53,251 nucleotides of DNA from a gamma proteobacterium symbiont of Taylorina sp. (GTDB lineage: Bacteria; Pseudomonadota; Gammaproteobacteria; GRL18). Both the position numbers and the translations under genes were made by a program. Positions 1 through 10,222 of this stretch are shown in pieces. The notes under the pieces are model-generated. The model was given only the letters and a program-made list of their open reading frames with translations. It had not been told where the DNA came from and did not search any database. The DNA is taken from assembly GCA_025655455.1 (NCBI GenBank), contig JAHXIV010000080.1, positions 1-53,251 of the forward strand, given 5' to 3'. Position 1 is the first letter of the stretch. Every line of letters begins with the position of its first letter.

Positions 1-874
1 GCCTGACCAGTTTTTGCTTACAGGCCATAAAGCCGATATAAGGACCGCCGGATGACAGAGGAATTCCTAACGGCTGCCCTTCGCCCACAGAAATATCAGC
101 ACCATCACTACCCCAGTTTCCAGGGGCTTCCAATAGTGCCAGAGCAATGGGATTGACCAGACCAATCACTAATCCACCCTGTTCATGTGCCCAGTCTGTT
201 AACTGATGCACTTCCTCCAGACAACCAAAATAATTAGGCTGCGGGATCACCAGCGCTGCAAAAGACTCATTTTGAGCAGCCAGTTGTTCAATATTAATAA
301 TTCCCTTGTCTGTTTTAAAATCAATAATATCCAGAATAATACCCTGATTTTTTACTATAGTTTCAACCACCTGGCGATAAACAGGCGAAACACCGACCGG
401 CATTAATATTCGTTTCGACTTTGCTTTTCGATTAGAACGCACTGCCATTAAAACAGCTTCTGCCAGACCCGAAGCACCATCATATAATGATGCATTTGAG
501 ACATCCATGGCAGTCAAACTGGCAATCATACTCTGAAATTCATAGATGACTTGTAAAGTACCCTGACTAGCCTCAGCCTGATAAGGTGTATAGGCAGAAT
601 AAAATTCACCGCGGGTGGCAATTTCCCAGACAGCCGCAGGAATATAATGATCATAAGCCCCACCACCAGCAAAACAAAGCGGTACACCATCCTGAAAGGC
701 TTTTTCAGACAATAAACGCTGCACTGCCATTTCTGATTGCCCCAAAGGGATTGCATCGAGATCATTGTTGCGCAGTGACTGAGGAATTTCATCGAATAAG
801 TCATCAATACTGTCCACACCAATAGCTGTCAGCATTTGTTCAACTTCTTCAGGAGTATGAGGGATGTAAGGCAT
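1..874 (-). CDS. gcvPA: Glycine dehydrogenase (decarboxylating) subunit 1, partial (C-terminus off the window)
   Basis: This is the N-terminal subunit of the split P-protein of the glycine cleavage system. P-protein decarboxylates glycine with pyridoxal phosphate and passes the aminomethyl group to the lipoyl arm of GcvH. The reverse strand reads without a stop from ATG at 874 to the window edge (about 291 codons), beginning [15 protein letters not shown], as in GcvPA. Later segments such as [12 protein letters not shown] and [12 protein letters not shown] are typical of the PLP fold. The start is preceded by an AGGA ribosome site. It lies 15 bp downstream of gcvH on the same strand, so the two are co-transcribed. 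The split form implies that gcvPB follows outside the window. Confidence 0.93.
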   Translation of the reverse strand, partial: MPYIPHTPEEVEQMLTAIGVDSIDDLFDEIPQSLRNNDLDAIPLGQSEMAVQRLLSEKAFQDGVPLCFAGGGAYDHYIPAAVWEIATRGEFYSAYTPYQAEASQGTLQVIYEFQSMIASLTAMDVSNASLYDGASGLAEAVLMAVRSNRKAKSKRILMPVGVSPVYRQVVETIVKNQGIILDIIDFKTDKGIINIEQLAAQNESFAALVIPQPNYFGCLEEVHQLTDWAHEQGGLVIGLVNPIALALLEAPGNWGSDGADISVGEGQPLGIPLSSGGPYIGFMACKQKLVR

Positions 875-889
875 GTCTTTCCTTTTAAA

Positions 890-1285
890 TCAGTGCTCTT
901 CAGATTCAACCAGTGCAGCGTATTCTGCAGCACTCATTAATTCATCCACATCATCAGCATTGGAAGGTGTCATACGAAACAACCATCCCTCATAATAGGC
1001 ATTAACATTAATTTGCTCCGGTGACTCATCCAGCTCTCCATTCACAGCTATAATCACACCCTCAAGCGGACATAAAACATCTGATGCCGCTTTAACGGAT
1101 TCAACTACAGCACATTCCTGTTCAGCCTCAAATTCATCATCCACATCCGGCAATTCAACAAAAACCATATCGCCCAGCAAAGCCTGAGCATGCTCTGTAA
1201 TGCCGACAGTCAAAGATCCATCTTCTTCAATACGAACCCATTCATGAGATTGTGTATATTTTAATTCCTGTGGAATATCACTCAT
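890..1285 (-). CDS. gcvH: Glycine cleavage system H protein
   Basis: This small lipoyl carrier shuttles the aminomethyl intermediate between the P, T and L proteins. It has 131 residues, the usual size. The lipoylation lysine is in [10 protein letters not shown] (about residue 65), within the expected beta-hairpin, and [18 protein letters not shown] is a classic H-protein segment. The ATG at 1285 has a good AAGGTGA ribosome site 5-6 bases upstream. It is the first visible gene of the gcvH-gcvPA unit. gcvT, which often precedes gcvH, is not upstream; that space is a 314-bp gap and then a divergent gene. Confidence 0.97.
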   Translation of the reverse strand: MSDIPQELKYTQSHEWVRIEEDGSLTVGITEHAQALLGDMVFVELPDVDDEFEAEQECAVVESVKAASDVLCPLEGVIIAVNGELDESPEQINVNAYYEGWLFRMTPSNADDVDELMSAAEYAALVESEEH

Positions 1286-1599
1286 TTTTTCACCTTAATT
1301 TTGTATTTATTTAAACCTGATAAACCTTATTCTGAATTAAAATAAAGATCAAGCGATTTAGCCTGTATTTTCAAGGGAATTCTGTATCTATGTGATATGA
1401 AATAAGGCTTTGAAATTTATCTCAAAGCCGGAATAAAAGTCTGCTACACGTTACATCCCGTTAATAGACTTATCATTATGGACTGAGGTCTTATACGGTA
1501 AATAATTCAAGACTTAATTCCCACACTATTAATTCATGGTCGGAGTCAAAGTGATATGCTGTTACAATTTTACTTATTGTCAGTGTTTAAGGTGTAATA
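1286..1599. other. Intergenic region between divergent gcvH and the GND-repeat gene
   Basis: No gene is visible in these 314 bases. They hold a perfect 8-bp-arm inverted repeat at 1406-1429 (GGCTTTGA / TCAAAGCC, 8-base loop, no T-run) and, at 1538-1550, a fragment of the dispersed repeat (GGTCGGAGTCAAA). I see no convincing glycine riboswitch. Promoters for both flanking genes must lie here, but no strong -35/-10 pair stands out. Confidence 0.6.
1538..1550 (+). repeat. Short fragment of the GGGGTCGGAGTCAAAT dispersed repeat
   Basis: GGTCGGAGTCAAA matches the core also found at 32753, 39646, 39689 and 53190. It sits about 50 bp upstream of the GND-repeat gene. Confidence 0.6.
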
Positions 1600-3858
1600 A
1601 TGATTAATTTTTGTTCATGCAAATTCCTTATCTGGATACTATTACTTTTTTCTCTGCCGGTTAGTGCCGCCATTTCCATTCAGCCGGCAGCAATAGAATG
1701 TGCTCACATTCACAGGAAAATCGGGCTTGTTCTCAGTATGGACAACAAAAATAGCCCTTATTGTCAGATAAAAAAAGTGATTCCCCTAAGCCCGGCCTGG
1801 TATTCACGTTTAAAATCGGGTGATAAAATTAATACTGTCAATCAGCAGCAATTAAAGCCGGATCAGCCTTGTCAGGATTTTAAAACACGCTTGCAGAAAC
1901 TACAGTATCAACAGATTGCTATTTCACTGGAAGTCATTTCTCAAGCTGTTAAACACTCTGTTATCATACCCGAAAAAAATCAAACTCAGGACTTGGCTCG
2001 CATAAAATTTAATACTGTTCCCCTTGACTTAGCTGCTGCAGACAAACCGTTATCAACACTGCAAAATCAGCTGCAGAACAAGCTGGACAGCAACTCAATT
2101 ACCCCACTTTATCAAAGCCTTTCCTGCCTGACAGCACAATCTCCAGCAGCGCTACCCATAGTCAAAACCATTCAACACAATCCTCTCAAGTTATTTTCAG
2201 CTATTGAGTCCATAAATCAGCATCTCATCCCGGCAGAGACAACACTGCATGACTTTGTATTGAGTGATTTTCTAAGTAAAATACAGACTTTGAACTATCC
2301 ACTTTCACCCCCGCCCAAAGCAATACCACTCATATCACACAATTGCACTGCAAATTCCTTATTTCAACAGCTTGAAGAATTTCTCAGTGCAAGTCATCAA
2401 CTGAGCCGGGCAGCATTTGCTGACATTGATAATCAGCAAACTCATTTTTTTATGACTCACTACACACAACTCAGTGACAGCATCAGTCAGTCACACTCAA
2501 TCATGAATGAACAAAATGAAGATACTTTAGAGGTCATTAGTCAATTATTGGCTATTGCCTCCAGAGTCGATATGGTTAAATTGTTCCACGCCGCCGGTCA
2601 CTGGTTACAACTGGTCAACCCGGACTGGCTGGTCAGTTTACAAAGCTGTTTATCCCAGCTGAACAATCCAGTCCCTGTACAAAAAAATACCGCCTTTGGA
2701 AAAATTATAATAGGCACTGCAAGTGATGATAGCTATAATATTCACCCTCAGCAGGAAAACATTGCCCTGCTGATCGATCCGGCGGGAAACGATTATTATA
2801 GACAAGATCAGAACAGGACTTCATCTACTCAATCTCATTTATATAATACTGCTATTATTGACCTGGCAGGTGATGATCAATATGATGCAGGCAAAACTTC
2901 CGGCTTTGCTTTTGCCGCTTTAGGAAACGCTCTTCTTGTGGATTTATCCGGTAATGATCAATATAAAGCCAGATATTGGGCACAGGGTAGTGCTTTTGCA
3001 GGAATTGCAGCATTATATGACCATCAGGGCAATGATTCTTATAGGGCAGAGAGCTTCTCTCAGGCAATGGCTTTATTTGGCTCAGGTTTATTAATTGATC
3101 ATGAAGGCAATGACAATTATTCACTTCGACATCATGGTCAGGCACTGGGTCTTCCCTATGGACATGCAGTATTGATGGATGGGCAGGGTAATGATCATTA
3201 TAAAATGCACAATGGACTGACTTCCTCCTATCTGAATTCAGCTCTTCAATCACAAGTCCCATTAACATCCAGTGAAAGCTGGGGTCAGGGATGCGGCAAG
3301 GGATTTAGAAATATATTACCCGGCGGACTCGGTATTTTAATTGATATACAGGGTAAAGACAGCTTCTCAGCTCATGAATTTGCTCAGGGGGGCGGTTATT
3401 ATTATGGTATGGGTCTGCTCTATAACCTGGGAAATAATGATGATCACTATCAGGGCAGTCGTTATAATAATGGATTTTCTGCTCATCAGGCCATTGGCGG
3501 ATTGATTGAATCCGGTGGTAATGATGATTATGAAACCACAGGTTCAGCATTTTGCGGTACAGCCTGGGATCAAAGCATCAGCCTGTTTTACGATCAATCA
3601 GGAGATGATACTTATAGCGGTAAAGATTTTAGTTTTGCCGCCGCTGCTCATAATAGTATTGCCTCATTCTGGGATATCTCCGGTCAGGACAAATTTATCG
3701 GCACGATAAACCCGGCATTTATTAGCAGTAATGAATATCATGGAGGACAGAGTCTGAGCTATTTTTTTTCTGCAGATAAAGACATTCCACAGCGTATGAA
3801 TATTGATAAACATGAATTCGTCATCACTTCTCCCGACTCTCTACAGAATAAGAAATGA
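1600..3858 (+). CDS. Secreted protein with PDZ-like segment and C-terminal GND-x-Y repeats
   Basis: I do not recognise a characterised family. Residues 1-24 form a Sec signal peptide (FLIWILLLFSLPVSAA). Residues about 38-90 resemble a PDZ domain (IGLVLSMDN, then SPAWYSRLKSGDKINTVN). A middle part of about 300 residues is rich in Gln and Ser. From about residue 390 to 700 there are some eleven copies of a unit of roughly 26 residues with the core LLxDxxGNDxY, then a QG/FA segment and a Gly-rich turn. Copies end near residues 400, 428, 455, 481, 507, 534, 589, 617, 644, 672 and 699. The regular acidic/aromatic spacing suggests a beta-solenoid, perhaps metal binding, but that is inference. It overlaps the next gene by 4 bp (ATGA), so the two are translationally coupled. 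Confidence 0.8.
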   Translation: MINFCSCKFLIWILLLFSLPVSAAISIQPAAIECAHIHRKIGLVLSMDNKNSPYCQIKKVIPLSPAWYSRLKSGDKINTVNQQQLKPDQPCQDFKTRLQKLQYQQIAISLEVISQAVKHSVIIPEKNQTQDLARIKFNTVPLDLAAADKPLSTLQNQLQNKLDSNSITPLYQSLSCLTAQSPAALPIVKTIQHNPLKLFSAIESINQHLIPAETTLHDFVLSDFLSKIQTLNYPLSPPPKAIPLISHNCTANSLFQQLEEFLSASHQLSRAAFADIDNQQTHFFMTHYTQLSDSISQSHSIMNEQNEDTLEVISQLLAIASRVDMVKLFHAAGHWLQLVNPDWLVSLQSCLSQLNNPVPVQKNTAFGKIIIGTASDDSYNIHPQQENIALLIDPAGNDYYRQDQNRTSSTQSHLYNTAIIDLAGDDQYDAGKTSGFAFAALGNALLVDLSGNDQYKARYWAQGSAFAGIAALYDHQGNDSYRAESFSQAMALFGSGLLIDHEGNDNYSLRHHGQALGLPYGHAVLMDGQGNDHYKMHNGLTSSYLNSALQSQVPLTSSESWGQGCGKGFRNILPGGLGILIDIQGKDSFSAHEFAQGGGYYYGMGLLYNLGNNDDHYQGSRYNNGFSAHQAIGGLIESGGNDDYETTGSAFCGTAWDQSISLFYDQSGDDTYSGKDFSFAAAAHNSIASFWDISGQDKFIGTINPAFISSNEYHGGQSLSYFFSADKDIPQRMNIDKHEFVITSPDSLQNKK

Positions 3859-4706
3859 TACAAGCCCCTCCTTTAACCACATCCTCAATTTTGCGCCTGC
3901 TGTTCAGTTTTACTTTCTGGCTGATCAGTAGTTTGTCTCATTTACAATTTTCACTTTTTTTAGTCAATCCCATACAAACAAGCTGGGGAACAATCACCTT
4001 AAAACATTATGCCCCTCAGGCAGGCTACTTACTGATCGTTCTTTTTTTTCTTTATTTGTTCTGGTATGGCTTTAGAGGAGCTTATCTATATTGCGGGCTA
4101 CTTCTCTGGCTGGGCTGGGCATTAATAATCGCTGTCATTAATTTATATCTACTGGCCACTCCCATTGAAAATATCCATTTTGTTCAATACGGCCTGTTGT
4201 CTTCACTATTGCTCTGGAGTCTTAATACAACACAAAATCCCACGGTATGGCTCATCCCAAAAGTACTGTTCTGGACAACACTGGCCGGGATCACTGATGA
4301 AATCCTGCAATATATCTGGATCACTGCAAGTTATAGCGATTATATGGATTTTAATGATTTTTTACTCAATATGATGGGATCCATTGGCGGCATATTATTT
4401 TACAGCGGTTTTAACGCATTAAAAACAGAGAAGTTATCATTATTTAAAACACTCCGTTCTCTGGAGGCGGGAGTCATTTATCTCATCAGTATATTACTGG
4501 CCATATATTACACTTTGAATAAACAATTAATCCTGTTACTGGAACGTAAACCTGACACATTCGGCAGCTGGCAGCCAAACTTTAGTCAGGGATATTTTTA
4601 TGTATTAACCCCATTGGAAGGTATAGTTTTGCTTATATTTCTGTCGCTTGGTTTTATCCTCCTTAAGTCACAATGTAACCAAAGAGGTGGGAGCTGGGAG
4701 GTGTGA
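3855..4706 (+). CDS. VanZ-like integral membrane protein
   Basis: This 283-residue protein has about seven to eight hydrophobic segments. A VanZ-type signature lies near residues 145-180: DEILQYIW, then DYMDFNDFLLNMMGSIGG, matching the acidic/Asn/Gly pattern (D..N..G...G) of the family. VanZ relatives are membrane proteins of poorly defined role, linked to envelope and glycopeptide response. The stop-start overlap with the upstream GND-repeat gene implies a joint function, possibly anchoring or exporting that protein; this is inference. Confidence 0.8.
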   Translation: MIQAPPLTTSSILRLLFSFTFWLISSLSHLQFSLFLVNPIQTSWGTITLKHYAPQAGYLLIVLFFLYLFWYGFRGAYLYCGLLLWLGWALIIAVINLYLLATPIENIHFVQYGLLSSLLLWSLNTTQNPTVWLIPKVLFWTTLAGITDEILQYIWITASYSDYMDFNDFLLNMMGSIGGILFYSGFNALKTEKLSLFKTLRSLEAGVIYLISILLAIYYTLNKQLILLLERKPDTFGSWQPNFSQGYFYVLTPLEGIVLLIFLSLGFILLKSQCNQRGGSWEV

Positions 4707-4735
4707 AGAATTCATGTTGGCTGAAGGCTCTTAAC

Positions 4736-4741
4736 TATAAT
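4736..4741 (+). promoter_or_regulatory. Possible -10 element for ugd
   Basis: A perfect TATAAT lies 58 bp before the preferred ugd start. No good -35 is found at 16-18 bp spacing, so this is a weak call. Confidence 0.3.
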
Positions 4742-4798
4742 CACTAAAATAAGTGTGATAAAATGCCTTCCATAAAAATTATTTCAAAAGGAAATATA

Positions 4799-5968
4799 TT
4801 GAAAATAGCAGTTGCTGGTACAGGCTATGTGGGTCTTTCAATCACCATGTTAATGTCACAACATCACGAAGTGGTGGCCTTAGATATTATTCCAGGAAAA
4901 ATCGACCTGCTTAACCAGGGCATCTCACCTATTTCTGATTCTGAAATTGAAGACTTTCTGGCGAACAAAAAACTGAATTATCATGCAACACTGGATAAGA
5001 ATGAAGCCTATAAAAATGCGGATTATGTGGTGATTGCAACCCCAACAGACTACGATCCCAAAACTAACCATTTTAACACCCTTTCAGTTGAAGCAGTGAT
5101 AAAAGATGTCATTGCCATAAATTCTCAAGCGGTCATGATCATCAAATCAACCATCCCTGTAGGCTTTACTGCTCGTATGAAGCAGGAATTGAACTGTCAT
5201 AATTTAATGTTCTCACCGGAATTTCTGCGTGAGGGTAAAGCGCTCTATGATAATCTCCACCCTTCGCGTATTATTGTGGGAGAGGTATCGGAACGGGCGA
5301 AAATCTTTGCAGATTTATTAGTCGAAGGTGCAATTAAGAAAGATATTCCTGTATTATTTACCAATTCAACAGAAGCGGAAGCGGTTAAACTATTTTCCAA
5401 TACCTATCTGGCCATGCGAGTCGCCTATTTTAATGAATTAGACAGCTATTGTGAAACACACGGACTCAATAGTCGTCATGTTATAGAAGGCGTCAGCCTG
5501 GAGCCACGTATTGGAGATCATTATAATAACCCTTCATTTGGTTATGGCGGTTACTGCCTGCCTAAAGATACCAAACAACTACTGGCAAATTATCAGGATG
5601 TTCCGAATAACCTGATTGCTGCCATTGTCGATGCCAATACCACGCGCAAGGATTTCATTGCAGATAGTATCATAAAAAAAAATCCCAATATCGTTGGTAT
5701 TTATCGACTCATTATGAAATCAGGCTCTGATAACTTTAGAGCTTCCGCCATTCAGGGCATAATGAAAAGAATTAAAGCCAAAGGTATTGAAGTAATTATT
5801 TATGAGCCGGAACTGAAAGAAACTGAATTTTTTCACTCCAAAGTCATCAATGATTTAGATGAATTCAAGTCTACATCTGATGTCATTGTCGCTAATCGTA
5901 AAAACGACAACTTATCTGACGTATTAGAAAAAGTTTATACCCGTGATATATTTGGAAGTGACTCATAA
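4799..5968 (+). CDS. ugd: UDP-glucose 6-dehydrogenase
   Basis: It oxidises UDP-glucose to UDP-glucuronate with two NAD+. I prefer the TTG start at 4799: an AAAAGGA site lies 6 bases upstream and the protein then begins (M)[13 protein letters not shown], with 389 residues against 388 for E. coli Ugd. The in-frame ATG at 4763 has no ribosome site and would add 12 unconserved residues. The Rossmann motif is GTGYVGLS and the catalytic cysteine is in [11 protein letters not shown]. The C-terminal [11 protein letters not shown] matches the enterobacterial enzyme to the end. It precedes the epimerase by 3 bp, so product and next substrate are encoded together. Confidence 0.95.
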   Translation: MKIAVAGTGYVGLSITMLMSQHHEVVALDIIPGKIDLLNQGISPISDSEIEDFLANKKLNYHATLDKNEAYKNADYVVIATPTDYDPKTNHFNTLSVEAVIKDVIAINSQAVMIIKSTIPVGFTARMKQELNCHNLMFSPEFLREGKALYDNLHPSRIIVGEVSERAKIFADLLVEGAIKKDIPVLFTNSTEAEAVKLFSNTYLAMRVAYFNELDSYCETHGLNSRHVIEGVSLEPRIGDHYNNPSFGYGGYCLPKDTKQLLANYQDVPNNLIAAIVDANTTRKDFIADSIIKKNPNIVGIYRLIMKSGSDNFRASAIQGIMKRIKAKGIEVIIYEPELKETEFFHSKVINDLDEFKSTSDVIVANRKNDNLSDVLEKVYTRDIFGSDS

Positions 5969-5971
5969 AAA

Positions 5972-7009
5972 ATGAAGATACTAGTAACTGGTGCTGCTGG
6001 TTTCATCGGTTCAAAATTATCAGAAGAACTCACAGCACGTGGTGATGATGTTGTTGGTGTTGATATCCTCAATGATTATTATGACCCAAAACTTAAAGAA
6101 GCACGACTAAGGCGCGTTGAACAGGCAGAGAAAAAAGGTACATTCCGCTTTATCAAGCTGGATATTGCAGATAGAGAGGCAATGGAAAGTCTGTTTGCAG
6201 AAGAGAAATTTGATAAGGTTATGAATCTGGCTGCTCAGGCCGGAGTGCGTTATTCAATAGAAAATCCGCTTTCTTATGTCGATAGCAATATTGTCGGCTT
6301 TGCACATATCCTGGAAGGCTGTCGCCATAATAAGGTCAAACACCTGGTCTATGCCTCTTCCAGTTCAGTGTATGGTCTGAATGAAAGTATGCCGTTTTCA
6401 ATTCATGATAATGTCGATCATCCCATATCACTCTATGCGGCTTCAAAAAAATCCGGTGAACTGATGGCTCATACCTATAGCCATTTATATCAACTACCCA
6501 CGACAGGACTGAGATTTTTTACCGTTTATGGTCCCTGGGACAGACCTGATATGGCATTACAAAAATTTGCCAAAGCCATTATTGCAGGCGATGCCATTGA
6601 CATCTACAACTATGGCAAGCACCGTAGAGACTTTACCTATATTGATGATATAGTAGAGGGCATTATTCGAGTACTGGATAATGTGGCACAACCCAATCCA
6701 GATTGGGATGGCAAAACACCTGATTCAGCCACCAGTCCTGCTCCATGGCGTATTTATAATATAGGCAACCAGCAACCTGTTGAACTGATGACTTATATCG
6801 AAACATTAGAAAAACATCTGGGTAAAACAGCTAAAAAAAATCTATTACCACTACAACCGGGCGATGTACCGGATACTTATGCTGATGTGGAAGATTTAGT
6901 AAGAGATGTGAATTACAAACCCTCAACAACAGTCGATGAGGGTATTAAAGCCTTTGCAAGCTGGTATAAAGAGTATCATGACAATATTAACCGAAAGCAT
7001 GTAGAGTAA
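5972..7009 (+). CDS. UDP-glucuronate 4-epimerase (NAD-dependent epimerase)
   Basis: This extended short-chain dehydrogenase interconverts UDP-glucuronate and UDP-galacturonate. The NAD-binding motif GAAGFIGS is at the N-terminus, the SSSSVYG segment carries the catalytic Ser/Thr, and YAASKKSGE gives the YxxxK pair. [14 protein letters not shown] and the C-terminal [13 protein letters not shown] are typical of the CapI/uronate 4-epimerase group rather than GalE. Its 345 residues fit the family. It lies 3 bp after ugd and uses its product. Confidence 0.9.
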   Translation: MKILVTGAAGFIGSKLSEELTARGDDVVGVDILNDYYDPKLKEARLRRVEQAEKKGTFRFIKLDIADREAMESLFAEEKFDKVMNLAAQAGVRYSIENPLSYVDSNIVGFAHILEGCRHNKVKHLVYASSSSVYGLNESMPFSIHDNVDHPISLYAASKKSGELMAHTYSHLYQLPTTGLRFFTVYGPWDRPDMALQKFAKAIIAGDAIDIYNYGKHRRDFTYIDDIVEGIIRVLDNVAQPNPDWDGKTPDSATSPAPWRIYNIGNQQPVELMTYIETLEKHLGKTAKKNLLPLQPGDVPDTYADVEDLVRDVNYKPSTTVDEGIKAFASWYKEYHDNINRKHVE

Positions 7010-7061
7010 TGATTGTCTTATCGCCAGATACTAAAATCAAGGGCAATGCAACATTCTAAAA

Positions 7062-7365
7062 TTACAAATTTAATTTCTTGAGAAGAAGAATCTCCAACCT
7101 TTTAAAGCCATTTTCCCGGTTAAGATCCATTTTTATAATATCCCTTAAATTATAAACCCAAACATCCTGTTTGTATGGATAAGGACTATCAACGGGGGCG
7201 ATAACAAATGATTTATCCGGACAAATTAAGTGCTCTTTATGGCCTTGAGAAAAGCCAATGGATCATTGAGTTGATTTACCAACTTGTCTCGAACCTAGTA
7301 AGGCAACACAAGGAAAAGATGCCAGATATTTTATTGTCACTATCTCTTGGTATATAGGCTTGCAT
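7062..7365 (-). pseudogene. Decayed remnant of an AAA/DUF4143-type ATPase
   Basis: On the reverse strand, frames must be switched to read a family-like protein: MQAYIPRDSDNKISGIF at the start, then VALLGSRQVGKST (a Walker A) near 7293, then directly SIGFSQGHKEHLICPDKSFV and IAPVDSPYPYKQDVWVYN at the C-terminal end, closing at TAA 7062. The middle (Walker B, sensor regions, nuclease-like part) is deleted, and there is at least one frameshift plus a stop. Assignment to the AAA_14/DUF4143 group follows from the P-loop context, which resembles the intact gene at 45133-46302. Confidence 0.6.
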
Positions 7366-7397
7366 ATCCAAAATAACACTTTAGATATACAAACCTG

Positions 7398-7529
7398 TCA
7401 AGAGACAAAAACAACATGGATTTCATTCGTTGTGCTATTGGCACAAGCTAACACATCAATTTCTATATCTTTTCCATCCTTATGGTTCCATACACTGGAA
7501 CTAATAACCTCCATACCAAATTTTAACAT
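7398..7529 (-). pseudogene. Possible PDDEXK-nuclease-like fragment
   Basis: A 43-codon reverse-strand ORF (start 7529) reads MLKFGMEVISSSVWN, then KDIEIDVLACANS, then EIHVVFVS before a stop. The EIDVLA...E(I/V)xVV pattern resembles the core of small PDDEXK domain proteins, truncated just where the E-x-K strand should continue. The match is from memory of the motif only. It lies next to the ATPase remnant, so both may derive from one past insertion. Confidence 0.3.
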
Positions 7530-7613
7530 ATGCTATAATTCCGGCATGACAATCTTAAAAGATAAATACGTGAGATACAGTACCTCTAACTACCTAATAT
7601 TTTGGATTACCAT

Positions 7614-8909
7614 ATGAAAATCGCAATTATCGGCCTTGGCTATGTAGGTCTCCCCCTAGCTCACGCCTTTAGTGAAAAATATGAAGTCATTGGTTATGAT
7701 ATTGCACCATGGCGTGTAGATGAACTCAATAATGGCGTGGACAGAACACTTGAATTGAGCAATAAACAGGTAAAAGAGTCATTACAAAATGGAATGAAGT
7801 TTACGACAGCATTAGATGAAATTTCAGATTGTAATATTTACATTGTAACAGTACCAACCCCTATTGATGAGCAAAAACGTCCTAATCTTACATCCTTATT
7901 TAAAGCCAGTAATACAATTGGTAAAGTGCTCAAAAAAGGTGATATTGTCATCTATGAATCTACGGTCTACCCCGGAGTTACAGAAGAATACTGCGCCCCT
8001 ATACTAGAAAAAGTGAGTGGCTTGAAATATATATCATTAGAAAATCAAGACATTACTTCAACATTAACCCCACAGGGGTTCTATTTAGGTTACTCCCCTG
8101 AACGTATCAATCCAGGTGATAAAGAGCATACAGTCACGAAAATTCTGAAAGTGACCTCAGGATCAACACCAGAAATTGCAAAACGAGTCGATACACTCTA
8201 TGCCAGCATTATTACTGCAGGCACACATCTGGCACCCAGTATTAAGGTAGCCGAAGCAGCTAAAGTAATAGAAAACTCTCAAAGAGATATTAATATAGGC
8301 TTTGTCAATGAACTGGCCATCATCTTTAATCGTTTAGGTATTGATACAGAAGCAGTATTAGAAGCAGCAGGAACCAAGTGGAACTTCCTCCCCTTTCGCC
8401 CAGGCCTTGTCGGTGGCCACTGTATAGGTGTTGATCCCTACTACCTGACCTACAAAGCACAAGAAGTGGGCTACAACCCGGAAATAATCCTGGCTGGTCG
8501 TCGTTTAAATGATAATATGGGCATTTATATTGCTAATCAAATTATCAAACTCATGATCAAAAAAGGGCAAAAAATTGACGGGGCAAAAGTATTAATATTG
8601 GGAATAACATTCAAAGAAAACTGCCCTGATATTCGTAATTCCCGTGTAATAGATGTCATCAATGAATTAAAAGAATTTCAAACAGAGATAGATGTATATG
8701 ATCCCTGGGCAGATGAAAAAAAAGTAGAAGAAGAGTACAACATAGTATTAATTAAAAATTCAGAATTGAAAATTCAAAAATACAACGCAGTTGTCCTGGC
8801 AGTTTCACATGATAAATTTAAAAATATTGATTTCACACTCAAAGATCAACAAGTCCTCTATGATATAAAATCATTTATTGATAATGATAGAGTAGATGGC
8901 AAGTTGTAA
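7614..8909 (+). CDS. UDP-N-acetylhexosamine 6-dehydrogenase, TviB/WbpO type
   Basis: This nucleotide-sugar dehydrogenase probably makes a UDP-N-acetyl-hexosaminuronate (GalNAcA or GlcNAcA) for the surface glycan. The ATG at 7614 gives [14 protein letters not shown]; the in-frame TTG at 7602 adds four residues and is less likely. The catalytic cysteine lies in [16 protein letters not shown]. Segments [28 protein letters not shown] and [10 protein letters not shown] match TviB/WbpO-type enzymes closely, and the 431-residue length fits. The exact substrate (GlcNAc or GalNAc) cannot be decided by reading alone. Confidence 0.88.
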   Translation: MKIAIIGLGYVGLPLAHAFSEKYEVIGYDIAPWRVDELNNGVDRTLELSNKQVKESLQNGMKFTTALDEISDCNIYIVTVPTPIDEQKRPNLTSLFKASNTIGKVLKKGDIVIYESTVYPGVTEEYCAPILEKVSGLKYISLENQDITSTLTPQGFYLGYSPERINPGDKEHTVTKILKVTSGSTPEIAKRVDTLYASIITAGTHLAPSIKVAEAAKVIENSQRDINIGFVNELAIIFNRLGIDTEAVLEAAGTKWNFLPFRPGLVGGHCIGVDPYYLTYKAQEVGYNPEIILAGRRLNDNMGIYIANQIIKLMIKKGQKIDGAKVLILGITFKENCPDIRNSRVIDVINELKEFQTEIDVYDPWADEKKVEEEYNIVLIKNSELKIQKYNAVVLAVSHDKFKNIDFTLKDQQVLYDIKSFIDNDRVDGKL

Positions 8910-9046
8910 AACACATAACACAATATTGATCAAGCCGTAAAAGAGAAGGTATTTACATGAAATATAAAGATAATTTCCTTAAGTACCTACCTATGAAGAG
9001 GGGTTAAATGTTAACTATTCATTAAAAGAAGAAAAGAGGATTTTCA

Positions 9047-10222
9047 GTGCTGGAGTTTAAGAAAAATAAGTTAGCGATACAGATTTTTTTAGTGGTAGGC
9101 TTGTTGATTCATTCTGCTATTGAATATCATGCTGCTAAAATCCATTTTTTAAATACCGGTATATTTTTCTTTTTTTATGGTCTTTTATTTTTATTGGCAT
9201 TACCCGTTATTAAAAAGATGTTTGAGACTTTTTTTGAACATATTTTTTTATACTTAATGGTTCTATGGGCTGCGGCTTCAGTTTTATGGACAACCAATTT
9301 ATTAGAAACCTCTCTGGCTATTGTGAGCCTGTCAGGTATGCTGCTTTTTGCTTTTTATCTGGCAGAGAAGTTCAGTATTGAAGAAGTTTTTGAGTTATTG
9401 ATTTACTTCTGCCTTCTAAGTGTTGTCATTAATGGCTGCGTAATCTATTTTTTCCCTAAACCCAGTATGTTTGCCGGTGGTTTGTGGAATGGCGTTTATA
9501 TGCATAAAAATGGTTTCGGTGTTATTTTTTATTTTTCAAGCATGGTTTTATTATGCGGGCTATATTTTAAAAACTCTGTTAATAAAATTCTGATCATGAC
9601 TGGATTTTTTGCTTCTTTGGGATTTCTTTATAAGTCTGTTTCAGTGACATCATGGGTGGCAGTTATTCTTTGTTTTGGATTATTTTTTGTTAAATGGTTA
9701 CAAACTAAAACAAAGATTCAATGGCGGTGGTTTTTTCTGATATTTTCTATAAGTGCTGTATTTATTAGTCTAAATCTGGCAAAAGTTGTCGGGATATTTG
9801 GAAAAAATTTAACATTCACTGACAGAGATGAAATCTGGACAAAAGTTTTGGATGTTATCCAGCAAAAATTATTACTCGGTAATGGTTACTACGGTTTCTG
9901 GTATGATGATTTGCATAAAATCCCCGGTCGCTTTTATGGCATCATGTCACATAGTGGTTTTCTTGAAATTATGGTCTTTTTAGGTGTCATTGGCTTCTTT
10001 TTCTTTCTTTTAATGTGGGGGAGGGCATTATTTTTAGCAGCAAAATTATATTTTTCTGAGCGGATGACTCTGGAAACGGTCTTCCCCTTTATTTTTTTAG
10101 TGGTTTATAGTATTCAAAATAGTATGGAGAGCTTATTTTTTCTTAAAATGAATATTTTTACAATTATTTTTATTTATTGTATTCTCTATGTTAACCATTA
10201 TTATTCAAATAAACGTTTTTAA
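9047..10222 (+). CDS. O-antigen ligase / polymerase-like membrane protein
   Basis: This 391-residue, very hydrophobic protein has ten or more predicted membrane segments. It has the Wzy_C-type large loop near residues 255-310: FTDRDEIWTKV, then GNGYYGFW, then MSHSGFLEIMVFLGVIGF, with the H-S-G signature of O-antigen ligases and related exopolysaccharide polymerases. Translation starts at GTG 9047 behind an AGAGGA site. It overlaps the flippase start by one base (TAATG), typical of a coupled polymerase-flippase pair. Ligase versus polymerase cannot be settled here. Confidence 0.82.
   Translation: MLEFKKNKLAIQIFLVVGLLIHSAIEYHAAKIHFLNTGIFFFFYGLLFLLALPVIKKMFETFFEHIFLYLMVLWAAASVLWTTNLLETSLAIVSLSGMLLFAFYLAEKFSIEEVFELLIYFCLLSVVINGCVIYFFPKPSMFAGGLWNGVYMHKNGFGVIFYFSSMVLLCGLYFKNSVNKILIMTGFFASLGFLYKSVSVTSWVAVILCFGLFFVKWLQTKTKIQWRWFFLIFSISAVFISLNLAKVVGIFGKNLTFTDRDEIWTKVLDVIQQKLLLGNGYYGFWYDDLHKIPGRFYGIMSHSGFLEIMVFLGVIGFFFFLLMWGRALFLAAKLYFSERMTLETVFPFIFLVVYSIQNSMESLFFLKMNIFTIIFIYCILYVNHYYSNKRF

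Larger units (their letters stand above)
7010..7613. other. 604-bp gap inside the polysaccharide locus
   Basis: This stretch separates the epimerase from the second sugar dehydrogenase. It contains only the two decayed reverse-strand remnants (7062-7365 and 7398-7529). Forward ORFs here have no coding character. The remnants suggest the two dehydrogenase genes were once closer, or that the locus grew by insertion at this point. Confidence 0.6.

Noticed and set aside
1286..1599. Glycine riboswitch upstream of gcvH
   Set aside because: No pair of typical glycine aptamer cores seen; only a simple 8-bp hairpin.
2855..3550. Reverse-strand ORFs rich in His and Tyr opposite the GND repeats
   Set aside because: They mirror the repeated GND-x-Y codons of the real gene and lack ribosome sites.
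8957..9007. 16-codon ORF with an AGAAGG site before the polymerase gene
   Set aside because: Too short and without similarity; could be a leader peptide but nothing supports it beyond the ribosome site.
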